The notes under the pieces were generated by a model. The model was given only the letters and a program-made list of their open reading frames with translations, was not told the origin of the DNA and made no database searches. Below are positions 25,315 through 33,225 of a DNA stretch of 64,000 nucleotides, one piece after another. The translations under genes and the position numbers were made by a program. Position 1 is the stretch's first letter, and every line of letters starts with the position of its first letter. This stretch comes from M55B118 sp964501715 (GTDB lineage: Bacteria; Bacillota_I; Bacilli_A; Izemoplasmatales; Izemoplasmataceae): NCBI GenBank assembly GCA_964501715.1, contig CAZCTR010000001.1, positions 144,185 to 208,184 of the forward strand, read 5' to 3'.

Positions 25315-25588
25315 TTCGATCCAGGCTTGCAATGACCTTTTCCGGATTTTCTCCGACATGACCCGTCTCAGGATTATCGACCTTCTTATTACAGGGGCTT
25401 ATGATGTCCAGACAATATGTGATCGTCTGGCGTTGAAACAGTCGACCGTCTCCCATCAGCTGAAACTGCTAAGGGAGAAAAACATCGTCAAATATGAACG
25501 CAAGGGAAAACATATCATCTATGCCCTCAAGGACGACCATGTGAAAACCATCTATCAGATGGCCAAGGACCATGTGAACGAATGTTGA
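25301..25588 (+). CDS. ArsR/SmtB-family metal sensor repressor (CzrA-like)
   Basis: A 95-residue winged-helix repressor that probably releases DNA on binding zinc. The recognition part is QTICDRLALKQSTVSHQLKLLREKNIVKYERKGKHIIYAL. The C-terminal helix carries DDHVKTIYQMAKDHVNE, which fits the alpha-5 metal site D-x-H-x10-H-x2-E of CzrA/SmtB sensors; the CadC-type N-terminal cysteines are absent. AGGAAAGG precedes the ATG and the gene overlaps the ATPase, so pump and sensor form one operon. Its operator is presumably in the upstream gap. Confidence 0.92.
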   Translation: MSNNNSIQACNDLFRIFSDMTRLRIIDLLITGAYDVQTICDRLALKQSTVSHQLKLLREKNIVKYERKGKHIIYALKDDHVKTIYQMAKDHVNEC

Positions 25589-25610
25589 ATGTGCTTGTTC
25601 TTAGCAATTA

Positions 25611-25638
25611 TTGACAATCTATCAGAAGTATGTATAAT
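25611..25638 (+). promoter_or_regulatory. promoter of the riboswitch-pilin transcript
   Basis: TTGACA (25611-25616), a 16-base spacer and TATAAT (25633-25638), with predicted start near 25645 directly before the aptamer. Confidence 0.85.
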
Positions 25639-25645
25639 ATATTAT

Positions 25646-25740
25646 GAAAGCCAAACCCGCAGCAATGCGGCGACGGAAAGCTATAGGGTCTTATCAGGAA
25701 GACAGCCAGCTGCCATCCATATGATGCGCAGCTTTTTTAT
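25646..25740 (+). ncRNA. cyclic-di-GMP-I (GEMM-I) riboswitch with terminator platform
   Basis: The core CAAACC is followed by P2 CCGCA-GCAA-TGCGG with a GNRA tetraloop, then CGACGGAAAGC-TATAGGGTCT and AGACAGCCAG, the layout of the GEMM-I aptamer. The base two positions before CAAACC is G, as expected for c-di-GMP rather than cGAMP selectivity, if my alignment is right. A terminator AGCTGC...GCAGCT plus T6 (25708-25738) overlaps the 3' strand of P1. Ligand-stabilised P1 would therefore block termination, which predicts an ON switch. Confidence 0.88.
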
Positions 25741-25755
25741 TGGAGGGACACGCCT

Positions 25756-26925
25756 ATGGTTTTCAATCAAAAAGGTCTCACCTTGATCGAAATCCTGATC
25801 ACAGTAGCCATACTTGCTACCATTTCCTCACTAGCGGTGCCCACCGCCGCAAGGACGTATGAGAACATGCAGAAAGACGCTGTTCTAGATCAGGCGTTGC
25901 AGATTGAGCGCACGGCGGAGAACTATTGTCTGAGGGCTTTTAACACCTGTGAAATCGGGGAAGAGGTACCTTCGGAGGCTATCGAAGAATTCACAGATGG
26001 GCCTGAAGAGGATTACACATACTCGGTCAAACGCACCGGAACACGTTCTTTCGCAGTTCACTATGCGACCCATGACGGTTACTCTTTTCCGTATGATGCC
26101 GAAGGAAAACTCATGACCAAGGAGGCCTCACCCTCTGAAGGGGGCAGGGATATGGTCAACATCCCGGCTTCTTTCGATAGTGATGATGACGATGCACACC
26201 TGGATTTTCCTACCTGGACTTCAGGAACATTCGAAGTCGGCGACCGGGTCCAATACGATGGAAATATCTATGAAATCAGACACGGCGGCGGCATCCACTC
26301 TCCGCCCGAACCATCAAACCTGACCCCCTATGGACCGTTTCAGGAAGTGGAAATAGGCAATGAATTCCGCCTCCACAACACCTACTCACCTGGCGACACC
26401 GTCACTTTCGACGGCATGACTTATGAAATGAACCATGCTGGCGGAAACGGCGTGCATCCAGACACTACGACAGGATGGAATGCGCTGACTACGGTGTGGC
26501 AACCCACAAATCGCTATTTCAAAGACGACACCGTCATCCATGAAGGGCAGACATATCAGGCACATCATGGCGGGGCTACCGGGACTGAGCCGGGCACGCC
26601 GGAATCCAGTGGAATATGGCAAAACATTTCATCTGACACATGGGTGTCCACCAACATCTACCATTCCGGTGACGAAGTCAAGCATGACGGCGTTCGATAT
26701 GAAGCCAGATGGTGGACAGTAGACGATGAACCGGGACAAAGCAATGTCTGGGACCCTGTGGATGAAGGCAACGGCACCGGAAGATGGAGCGCCAACACTG
26801 TCTATCAGGCCGGGGATAAGGCCATGCAGGGACAGACCGTGTATGAGGCCCAATGGTACACAGTGGGTGAAAACCCAAAAAACCATTCCGGGCCTTACGA
26901 GGTCTGGCAACCGGTCGATGATTGA
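25756..26925 (+). CDS. type IV pilin-like protein with five carbohydrate-binding-like modules
   Basis: 389 residues. The N-terminus QKG-LTLIEILITVAILATISS is a class III (prepilin) signal with cleavage after Gly7, Glu at +5 and a hydrophobic pilin helix. The pilin head is short (about 30-130, two cysteines at 58 and 65). From about 150 there are five repeats (about 151-198, 202-250, 248-292, 295-336, 342-388) with the pattern Y..GD.V...G..Y.A.......P....W, resembling chitin-binding CBM5/12 modules; the last two keep ARWWTV/AQWYTV best. GGAGG is well placed. It lies alone behind a c-di-GMP riboswitch and before a terminator; no other pilus gene is nearby. A role as a sugar-binding adhesin is inference. 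Confidence 0.85.
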   Translation: MVFNQKGLTLIEILITVAILATISSLAVPTAARTYENMQKDAVLDQALQIERTAENYCLRAFNTCEIGEEVPSEAIEEFTDGPEEDYTYSVKRTGTRSFAVHYATHDGYSFPYDAEGKLMTKEASPSEGGRDMVNIPASFDSDDDDAHLDFPTWTSGTFEVGDRVQYDGNIYEIRHGGGIHSPPEPSNLTPYGPFQEVEIGNEFRLHNTYSPGDTVTFDGMTYEMNHAGGNGVHPDTTTGWNALTTVWQPTNRYFKDDTVIHEGQTYQAHHGGATGTEPGTPESSGIWQNISSDTWVSTNIYHSGDEVKHDGVRYEARWWTVDDEPGQSNVWDPVDEGNGTGRWSANTVYQAGDKAMQGQTVYEAQWYTVGENPKNHSGPYEVWQPVDD

Positions 26926-26935
26926 CCGACAGTTT

Positions 26936-26979
26936 AAAAAAAGCACTCGACCACTTTGTTCCTTGGTCGAGTGCTTTTT
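26936..26979. terminator. bidirectional terminator between the pilin gene and tyrS
   Basis: Stem AAGCACTCGACCA / TGGTCGAGTGCTT flanked by A and T runs, serving both convergent genes. Confidence 0.9.
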
Positions 26980-28220
26980 CATCGTCTGTGCTTGATGAGC
27001 GCATAGTGTTTCTTGCCGCGCCTTATCACCGTATAGCGCTGATGAAGGGCATTGACTGTTTCAATCGTGGCTTCGGTGTCTTGAACTTTCTCACCGTTGA
27101 CGCTGATTGCATTCTGTTTGATCATGGTGCGGGCTTCGCGCTTGGAGGATGAAAGTCCCGTCTCGATGAGTGCATTGACAAGCGGGACACTTTCTTCCGC
27201 CTCTATCGTCGGGAGGCCTTCGAACCCCATCTCGACCTCTTCGGCGGTTAGGGTTTCGATCTTGTTTTTGAAAAGGGCCTCGGTGATGTTCTTTGCCTGC
27301 CTGAGCCCTTTCTCTCCGTGGATGAGTTCGGTCATCTCCTCGGCCAGAGCCTTTTGGGAATGTCTTAGATGGGGCGTTTCACGCATACTTTGGTTGATTT
27401 CTTCAATTTCCTTGAAAGAAAGCTCGGTGAACTGCTTGAGGCGTGTCATCGCCTCGTCGTCCTCGAGGTTGATCCAATATTGATAGAAAGCGTAGGGGCT
27501 TGTCTTGTCCGGGTCGAGCCAGACCGCACCACCCTCGCTTTTTCCGAACTTGGACCCGTCCTTCTTGGTGATGAGCGGAATGACAAGACCATAAGCGTCC
27601 CGTTCAACGCCCTCTTTCTTCCGGATCAGCTCTAGTCCCGCGGTGATGTTGCCCCACTGGTCCTGACCGCCGATCTGCATTTTGCAGTCCTGCCTGCGGT
27701 AAAGTTCCAGAAAATCGATGGACTGGATGATCTGATAGGAAAACTCCGTGAAACTGATGCCCGCTTCAAGACGGCTTTTGACGCTGTCTTTCGCAAGCAT
27801 ATGGTTGAGATTGAAATATTTTCCTATATCACGAAGGAAAGTGAAGATGTCCATGTTCTTGAGCCAATCGTAGTTGTTGACGACGGTGGCGTCGGGCAGG
27901 ATCTTCAAGACCTGGGCCTTGATCTTCTCCACGTTGTGCTCGATGTCCTTCTTCTTTTGAAGGGGACGTTCTGTGTTCTTGCCGCTAGGGTCCCCGATGA
28001 GGCCTGTCCCGCCTCCGACAAGGAGAATCGGCTTATGGCCGTAGGCAGCGAGGCGCCTCGCGACGAGATACGCCACCAGATGCCCTACGTGAAGTGAATC
28101 CCCGGTAGGGTCGGCACCGAGATAGAATGTGACCTTTTCCCTTTTCAAAAACTCTTCGAGCGCCTCATCGGTCAAAGCGTAGATGAGCCCCCGTTCTCTT
28201 AATTCCTCTATGACTGTCAT
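26979..28220 (-). CDS. tyrS: tyrosyl-tRNA synthetase
   Basis: Class I synthetase charging tRNA-Tyr, 413 residues. The HIGH-type motif is HVGH in DPTGDSLHVGHLV (near residue 45), and the KMSKS-type motif is KFGKS (near 230). A C-terminal S4-like RNA-binding domain follows (SKREARTMIKQNAISVNGEKV). The start MTVIEELRERG has GAGGAGG six bases upstream. Expression is governed by a T-box leader with a UAC (Tyr) specifier directly upstream. Confidence 0.97.
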   Translation of the reverse strand: MTVIEELRERGLIYALTDEALEEFLKREKVTFYLGADPTGDSLHVGHLVAYLVARRLAAYGHKPILLVGGGTGLIGDPSGKNTERPLQKKKDIEHNVEKIKAQVLKILPDATVVNNYDWLKNMDIFTFLRDIGKYFNLNHMLAKDSVKSRLEAGISFTEFSYQIIQSIDFLELYRRQDCKMQIGGQDQWGNITAGLELIRKKEGVERDAYGLVIPLITKKDGSKFGKSEGGAVWLDPDKTSPYAFYQYWINLEDDEAMTRLKQFTELSFKEIEEINQSMRETPHLRHSQKALAEEMTELIHGEKGLRQAKNITEALFKNKIETLTAEEVEMGFEGLPTIEAEESVPLVNALIETGLSSSKREARTMIKQNAISVNGEKVQDTEATIETVNALHQRYTVIRRGKKHYALIKHRR

Positions 28221-28235
28221 GATATCCTCCTCAAT

Positions 28236-28418
28236 ATAAAAAGGTGGCACCCAAAGGACGAACACATGTCCGCGGTACCACCTTCATTTTGAATTCAACT
28301 CTCTATGGTTATAACGGCACCACCGTCCATTATTTTATAATGGCGACTCCCAAGTGTATTTCGCAAGGACACGTTCCCGGTTCTCAGCACCACCGGGTCT
28401 CTTGAAACGGTCGCTTCA
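28236..28418 (-). ncRNA. T-box leader of tyrS
   Basis: The T-box AAGGTGGTACCGCGG is at about 28289-28274. Stem I base GCGAC/GTCGC, a CCGG...CCGG terminal helix with GGTGGTGCTGAGAA, and the specifier UAC in GAAA-TAC-ACTTGGGAGT match tyrosine. The terminator can form between AAGGTGGTACC and GGGTGCCACCTT followed by T5. The leader begins right after the ccpA stop, leaving no room for a separate promoter outside the ccpA coding region. Confidence 0.92.
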
Positions 28419-29447
28419 CTACTTCTCTTGTTCGCTGTCTTCTCTTGGCAATGTTGAACCACGGGCAATGATGTCGTGGTCGAGTTTGACCATCCTGTCC
28501 TCGATCTCCTCTTGGTTCATCAGTTTGGTGAGAACCCGCATAGAGACGGCACCGATATCGTATATCGGCACATTGACACAGGAGAGCCTGGGTCTTGAAA
28601 GGAGAGAATATTTCGTGTTTTGGAACCCGGCCACACTGATATCCTCCGGCACCCTGACATGGTTCTGACGGGCGACGTTTATGAAGGACACGGCGATGGA
28701 GTCGCGCACGGCAATGACGCCATCGACGGTGTGGCTATGGAAATATTCGTTGAAGTGCTCGGTGTTTATTGAGATGCGTCCGCTTGTCCGCATGATTTTC
28801 GGGGTTAGTCCGGCTTCACTGACTGCGCGGAGGTATCCTTGTTCCTTGAGGTCGTTGACCATGTATTTGCGAACGGTCGACACCATGTAGATGTTGGTCC
28901 GTCCGTCCTCGATGAGACGCTTGGTCATTTCGTAACCCGCGGCTTCGTAATCGATCGAGACGCTCGGAATCTCATCGCTTTTCGGATAGATGGTATTGGT
29001 CAAGACAATGGGAATCTGATATTCGTCCCGGACCTTTTTCAAAAAATCATGTTGGGAATCGGTGATCTCATCATTCAGATAGAGCATGCCGTCCACTTGG
29101 GCCGCCACAATCTCCTTGAGCACATCTTCCTCACTGGATTCCTCGTTGTCCAGAATATAAAGCAGGATGGAGTACTTGTACACTCTGGCGATATCCGCGA
29201 TCCCGTTCATCATCTCCGCGATGGAGGCTCTGCTCATATCGGGTACAAGAACCGCGACCGTGGTCGATTTACGGCTTGCAAGTCCCCTCGCGAATGCGTT
29301 GGGTTTGTAACCCAGTTCTTCAATGACGCGCAGCACGCGTTCTCTTGTCTCCGGTTTAACCTTCTCGGGGTTGTTGATTGCCCGCGACACTGTAGCGAGT
29401 GACACACGAGCGGCTCCGGCGACATCATATATTGTCGCTTTGCTCAT
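28419..29447 (-). CDS. ccpA: LacI/GalR-family regulator, CcpA-like
   Basis: 342 residues. The N-terminal HTH is TIYDVAGAARVSLATVSRAINN with the hinge GYKPNAFARGLASRKS, followed by a periplasmic-binding-protein-like domain (VAVLVPDMSRASIAEMMNGI...). N-terminal similarity and the lack of sugar genes nearby favour CcpA, the catabolite repressor/activator that acts with HPr-Ser-P, over a local sugar repressor. A cre-like palindrome over its own promoter supports autoregulation. It is followed without a visible gap by the tyrS leader. Confidence 0.82.
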   Translation of the reverse strand: MSKATIYDVAGAARVSLATVSRAINNPEKVKPETRERVLRVIEELGYKPNAFARGLASRKSTTVAVLVPDMSRASIAEMMNGIADIARVYKYSILLYILDNEESSEEDVLKEIVAAQVDGMLYLNDEITDSQHDFLKKVRDEYQIPIVLTNTIYPKSDEIPSVSIDYEAAGYEMTKRLIEDGRTNIYMVSTVRKYMVNDLKEQGYLRAVSEAGLTPKIMRTSGRISINTEHFNEYFHSHTVDGVIAVRDSIAVSFINVARQNHVRVPEDISVAGFQNTKYSLLSRPRLSCVNVPIYDIGAVSMRVLTKLMNQEEIEDRMVKLDHDIIARGSTLPREDSEQEK

Positions 29448-29474
29448 TAAACCACCTACTTTCCACTTTACGTA

Positions 29475-29503
29475 ATTATATCATTTAATGAAAATGTTTT
29501 CAA
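29475..29503 (-). promoter_or_regulatory. ccpA promoter overlapped by a cre-like operator
   Basis: TTGAAA (29503-29498), a 17-base spacer and TATAAT (29480-29475). The palindrome TGAAAACATTTTCA (29502-29489), one base off the ideal cre core TGAAAACGTTTTCA, covers the -35 and part of the spacer, as expected for autorepression. Confidence 0.75.
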
Positions 29504-29541
29504 TCGCTTTTTCAGAATTTTTCGGGTTATCCTTGAAATGA

Positions 29542-29566
29542 TAAAAAAAGCCTTCGAAAAGGCTTT
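29542..29566 (-). terminator. terminator of rplS
   Basis: Minus-strand hairpin AAGCCTT-ttcg-AAGGCTT followed by a T-run, just after the rplS stop. Confidence 0.85.
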
Positions 29567-29574
29567 TCTTATCT

Positions 29575-29922
29575 TCAGCGACGTTCTTTGATACGAGCCT
29601 GTTTGGCTGAGAGTCCGCGGATGTAATGAAGCTTCGCGCGACGGACCTTGCCTTTGCGGATCACTTTGAGTTCGTCGATGGAAGGCGAATGCACAGGGAA
29701 TGTGCGTTCGATCCCGACTCCGAAGGAAACCTTGCGGACTGTGAAAGTCTCGCTCACACCCGAACCTTGGCGCTTGATGACCAGGCCTTCAAACGCTTGG
29801 AGACGTTCACGGTTCGCTTCCTTGATTCTCACGGACACCCTAACTTTGTCCCCTGGACGGAAATCCGGGATATCCTTCTTGAGATACTCATTGGTGATTT
29901 CGCTGATAAGCTGTTGCGACAT
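29575..29922 (-). CDS. rplS: 50S ribosomal protein L19
   Basis: 115 residues. Family segments are DIPDFRPGDKVRVSV, EGLVIKRQGSGVSETFTVRKVSFGVGIERTFPVHSP, and the C-terminus RRAKLHYIRGLSAKQARIKER. It lies at the 30S/50S interface. The ATG follows AAGGAGTGATTCC; an in-frame GTG three codons earlier lies within this ribosome site and is rejected. It has its own promoter and leader despite following trmD. Confidence 0.98.
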   Translation of the reverse strand: MSQQLISEITNEYLKKDIPDFRPGDKVRVSVRIKEANRERLQAFEGLVIKRQGSGVSETFTVRKVSFGVGIERTFPVHSPSIDELKVIRKGKVRRAKLHYIRGLSAKQARIKERR

Positions 29923-29995
29923 TGGAATCACTCCTTAATACTGATATCCTGCTCATGGCTCGTGCGTCCAGCGGAACAGACATTATTTAACAGCG
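29923..29995 (-). ncRNA. possible L19 (rplS) mRNA leader
   Basis: About 70 transcribed bases precede rplS and can fold a hairpin CTGTTC...GAGCAG around GACGCACGAG. Autoregulatory L19 leaders are known in Bacillota, but I cannot match the consensus by eye. Confidence 0.4.
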
Positions 29996-30001
29996 CGAAT
30001 T

Positions 30002-30030
30002 ATTATAGCACATGCACGCATGGCTTGCAA
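30002..30030 (-). promoter_or_regulatory. promoter of rplS
   Basis: TTGCAA (30030-30025), a 17-base spacer and TATAAT (30007-30002) with a TGC extension, located between trmD and rplS. Confidence 0.85.
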
Positions 30031-30723
30031 CTACTTGTGCTGTTTTTTCAGATATTTCTCGTACAGGTCGGGACGCCTGCTTTTTGTGCGTTCAAGCGCC
30101 TTTTGTTTGCGCCATTGCTCGATCTCCGCATGATGGCCCGAAAGCAGGACATCAGGGACCGCCTTGCCTTCAAACACGCGGGGGCGCGTGTAGTGTGGGT
30201 ATTCCAGCAAGCCGCTCGCGAACGAGTCGTCCTTGTTGGATTCTTCATTGTGAAGCACATCAGGCAGAAGCCGGACCATGGAGTCTATTAAGGCGAGCGC
30301 CGCGATCTCTCCACCGGTCATCACGAAATCGCCTATGGATATCTCGATGTCGAAATAATCACGGATCCTTTCGTCGAAACCTTCATAATGGCCGCAAAGA
30401 ATGATGATATGGTCATTTTGGACCATGGTCTCGGCCCGTTCGTGGGTGTAGGGAATGCCCTGGGGGGTCATGAGGACCTTGAGGGCGTGGTCGCTGCCTT
30501 CAATGTTTCGGAGTGTCTCAACGACCGGCTGGACCTTGAGCACCATGCCGGCCCCGCCACCATAAGGCGTGTCATCGACACGCCGGTGCTTGTCATCACT
30601 ATAGTTTCTGAAGTCAAAGATGTTGATATGCACGTGTTTCTCTTCCTGGGCCCGAAGCAGGATGGAATGGTTGAGCACCGGTTCGATCATTTTCGGGAAC
30701 AAAGTCATGATATCGATTCTCAT
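30031..30723 (-). CDS. trmD: tRNA (guanine-N1)-methyltransferase
   Basis: Makes m1G37 in tRNAs including tRNA-Pro, preventing frameshifts. It has 230 residues with the SPOUT trefoil-knot motifs LCGHYEGFDERI and SIGDFVMTGGE, and the C-terminal helix region RRPDLYEKYL. The N-terminus MRIDIMTLFPKM is typical. The start overlaps rimM by four bases (ATGA). Confidence 0.97.
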   Translation of the reverse strand: MRIDIMTLFPKMIEPVLNHSILLRAQEEKHVHINIFDFRNYSDDKHRRVDDTPYGGGAGMVLKVQPVVETLRNIEGSDHALKVLMTPQGIPYTHERAETMVQNDHIIILCGHYEGFDERIRDYFDIEISIGDFVMTGGEIAALALIDSMVRLLPDVLHNEESNKDDSFASGLLEYPHYTRPRVFEGKAVPDVLLSGHHAEIEQWRKQKALERTKSRRPDLYEKYLKKQHK

Positions 30724-31223
30724 AGCAATCCCTCGATTTCATTGAGTGTGATGGTGCCTGCGTCCTTGTCCACTTCGTCGATGAAGTGCTTCATGAAAGG
30801 CACAAGCAAGTCTTTTTCACCGGGTCTTTCAATTCTGAGCATCGCACCTTGAGGCATGTCCATCACAGTCTTGACTGTGCCTATGGACTTGTCGTGATAA
30901 TGCACGGACATCCCTTCGAGCTCATCGAAGTAAAAAGCGTCCTCCTCGAGTGCATGCCTGGAATCCGCATCCACTTCGATGGTGCAGTTGCGCAACCGTT
31001 CAGCGGCTTCGATGGTGTCAATGCCTTCAAATCCGAGAAGGTCATTGCCTTTGTGGCCCCCGTGATGTGTGATGCGTGTTTCTTCAATGGTGTCTTCACA
31101 TCTGATATAGACCTTGTTGCCTTCTTTGAAACGGTCGTTGGTGAAGTCCGTCTCGGTTTTGACGCTCACCATGCCCTTGATGCCGTGGGGTTTTTTGATT
31201 GTACCGATGATGATGGTTTTCAT
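30720..31223 (-). CDS. rimM: 16S rRNA processing protein RimM
   Basis: 30S maturation factor acting with S19, 167 residues. The N-terminal motif is IIGTIKKPHGIKGMVSVKTETD, and the C-terminal PRC-barrel has DAFYFDELEGM-type and LLVPFMKHFIDEVD segments. The longer frame is rejected because TAGGAG sits before ATG 31223. It follows the ABC permease by ten bases and is coupled to trmD. Confidence 0.94.
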   Translation of the reverse strand: MKTIIIGTIKKPHGIKGMVSVKTETDFTNDRFKEGNKVYIRCEDTIEETRITHHGGHKGNDLLGFEGIDTIEAAERLRNCTIEVDADSRHALEEDAFYFDELEGMSVHYHDKSIGTVKTVMDMPQGAMLRIERPGEKDLLVPFMKHFIDEVDKDAGTITLNEIEGLL

Positions 31224-31233
31224 AAGATGACTC

Positions 31234-32427
31234 CTATCGATTGAACATGATTTTTTCACTGTTGAACATGTAGTTGAGCAATACGACGAACCCGAAAGTG
31301 AAGACCAGGCTCGATATGACGCTCAAAGCGAGGTTGAGCATCGAGTAGTCGAATGTGAGGATGCCGGCAAGGATGTTGATCTGACCGTAGATCGGAATCA
31401 GGTGTGCCCAGGCGTCCTGGTTCACATCGGCACCGAAGGAATTCATGATCCCGACGATCATCGCAAGGAAATAGACCGGCATGATTAGCATGGACGCTTC
31501 CTTGATGGTCTTGGCGTAAGCGCTGATCACAGACACGATACCGACCACGAAGATGACGGTGATCACAAGCACGAGCAGCAAAGCCAGATAGTCCTGCACG
31601 CCGTAGATGGACACATCCGGCATGGAATCATCGAGCTGCATGAGCCTTGGGAGGCTCAGAATGATGCCCACAAAAGCCGACAAGGCACTCAGAAGGGAAA
31701 GCAGCGAAAGGCTTGTGACTTTCCCGATCGCTATGGTGCTCCTTTTCACCGGGCGCACGAGCAATGTCGCGATGGTGCCCCTTTCCTTCTCTCCGGCGAT
31801 CGCGTCAGGGCCGATGTTCATCGCTCCGACGAAAAGGAAGATGATGATCAGCATGGGCATGATCATCGCGATGCCCTGGGCGACGACGTTCGACTCATCG
31901 ACGATGTTTTCCGTCGACATCCGGTAGACCTGATAATCCTCCGGATCGTCAAGTCTTTGCTGCACGACAGATTGGTGGTATGCGTTCAAAGAGGTATTCA
32001 ATTGACTGTAAGCGCGCGAGGAGGTCTGTTCCCCTTGGTTGTAAAGCACCTCTAGCCCGGGAGCGGCTGTGTTTTCATACTGCTCTATGGCATCCATGAA
32101 CCCCTCTTCAAATATGAGCACGAGGTCATAATCGCCTTCCCGTATGCCCGTTTCAAGCGTGCCCTTGTCCATATCAGAAGCATCATGGATCTCGGGGTCC
32201 ATGTGGTTTACAAGCAAACTACGGATTTCATCGGGCATGTCCTTTTCATAAATGACGGGCTGATGGGTTCTGATATCGTCCTCCATGCCACCAAGAAGCG
32301 ATCCCATGATGGAATAGATGAGGAAGATGCTCAAGCCTGGGACGATGAATATCGTCAAGATGAGGCGACGGTCGCTGAAGACCCTGTAGATTTCTTTTCT
32401 GAACACGGTCCAGATATCATGCAACAT
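31234..32427 (-). CDS. ABC-2 type permease, NatB-like
   Basis: 397 residues. One N-terminal membrane helix (about 20-45), an extracellular loop of about 130 residues, then five or more helices from about 180 (GIAMIMPMLIIIFLFVGAMNIGPDAIAGEKERGTIATLLVRPVKRS is the family signature around the coupling region). NatAB exports Na+ in Bacillus; the real substrate here is unknown. A GTG three codons upstream is possible, but ATG 32427 has AAGG at eight bases. It overlaps the ATPase gene by 11 bases. Confidence 0.85.
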   Translation of the reverse strand: MLHDIWTVFRKEIYRVFSDRRLILTIFIVPGLSIFLIYSIMGSLLGGMEDDIRTHQPVIYEKDMPDEIRSLLVNHMDPEIHDASDMDKGTLETGIREGDYDLVLIFEEGFMDAIEQYENTAAPGLEVLYNQGEQTSSRAYSQLNTSLNAYHQSVVQQRLDDPEDYQVYRMSTENIVDESNVVAQGIAMIMPMLIIIFLFVGAMNIGPDAIAGEKERGTIATLLVRPVKRSTIAIGKVTSLSLLSLLSALSAFVGIILSLPRLMQLDDSMPDVSIYGVQDYLALLLVLVITVIFVVGIVSVISAYAKTIKEASMLIMPVYFLAMIVGIMNSFGADVNQDAWAHLIPIYGQINILAGILTFDYSMLNLALSVISSLVFTFGFVVLLNYMFNSEKIMFNR

Positions 32428-33199
32428 CCATGCCACCTTCTTTCATGAAGTCGAAAAAGATACCTTCCAGCGTACCATCTTCACTCATTGATGATACCCT
32501 CTCAAGCGTGTCGGACACTTTGATTCCGCCGTTGACAATAATGCCGACACGGTCGCATATCTTTTCAACAACGCTCAGGATATGTGTCGAGATGACGACC
32601 ACTTTGCCTTGTGCCCTGAGCTCGAGAAGATAGTCGGTCACCGTCTTCGCGGTCAGCACATCGAGACCGTTCGTCGGTTCGTCGAACACCACGACCGAAG
32701 GGTCGTGGACAAGGGCGATGGCGAGCGAGGTTTTCTGTTTCATGCCGCTTGAGAGGTCATAGACCTTCACTTCCGCGAACTTGTCGATGCCGAAACGGCC
32801 AAAGAGCATGGTTTTACGTGCATTCTTGGTATTTGTGTCAAGTCCGTGCAAATCAGCAAAATAGTCGAACAGATAGTTCGGGGAAAAGTGTTCGTCGAGT
32901 TTGAGTTCCGTCGTCAAAAAAGCGATGTCCTCACGGACTTTGAGACTGTCTTTCAACACGCTCTTCCCGTTCACCTCGATATCCCCCGAGTCAGGTCGGA
33001 TGAGCGTCGAGATGCATCTCAATGTGGTGGTCTTGCCCGCGCCGTTAGGTCCGAGAAGACCGTAAATCTCGCCGGGGTTCGCGGTGAAGGACAGCCTGTC
33101 CACAGCGACCTTTTTGCGTTTATCGGTGCCTTCAAGCTTCCTTTGCTTGCGTGAAAGCTTGAAGGTCTTGGTTAATTCGTCTACTTTTAAACTCAGCAT
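32417..33199 (-). CDS. ABC transporter ATPase, NatA-like
   Basis: 260 residues. Walker A GPNGAGKTTT (near residue 53), signature LSSGMKQKTSLAIALVHDP, Walker B VVVFDEPTNGLD and H-loop STH. The long N-terminal insertion (RKQRKLEGTDKRKK) before the Walker A is seen in NatA-like exporters. The start ATG follows ATGGAGGAA. A hairpin with a T-run separates it from khpA, so its expression from the rpsP promoter would need read-through. Confidence 0.88.
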   Translation of the reverse strand: MLSLKVDELTKTFKLSRKQRKLEGTDKRKKVAVDRLSFTANPGEIYGLLGPNGAGKTTTLRCISTLIRPDSGDIEVNGKSVLKDSLKVREDIAFLTTELKLDEHFSPNYLFDYFADLHGLDTNTKNARKTMLFGRFGIDKFAEVKVYDLSSGMKQKTSLAIALVHDPSVVVFDEPTNGLDVLTAKTVTDYLLELRAQGKVVVISTHILSVVEKICDRVGIIVNGGIKVSDTLERVSSMSEDGTLEGIFFDFMKEGGMDVA

Positions 33200-33225
33200 T
33201 GTTTCCTCCATATTCTCCGAGGTTG

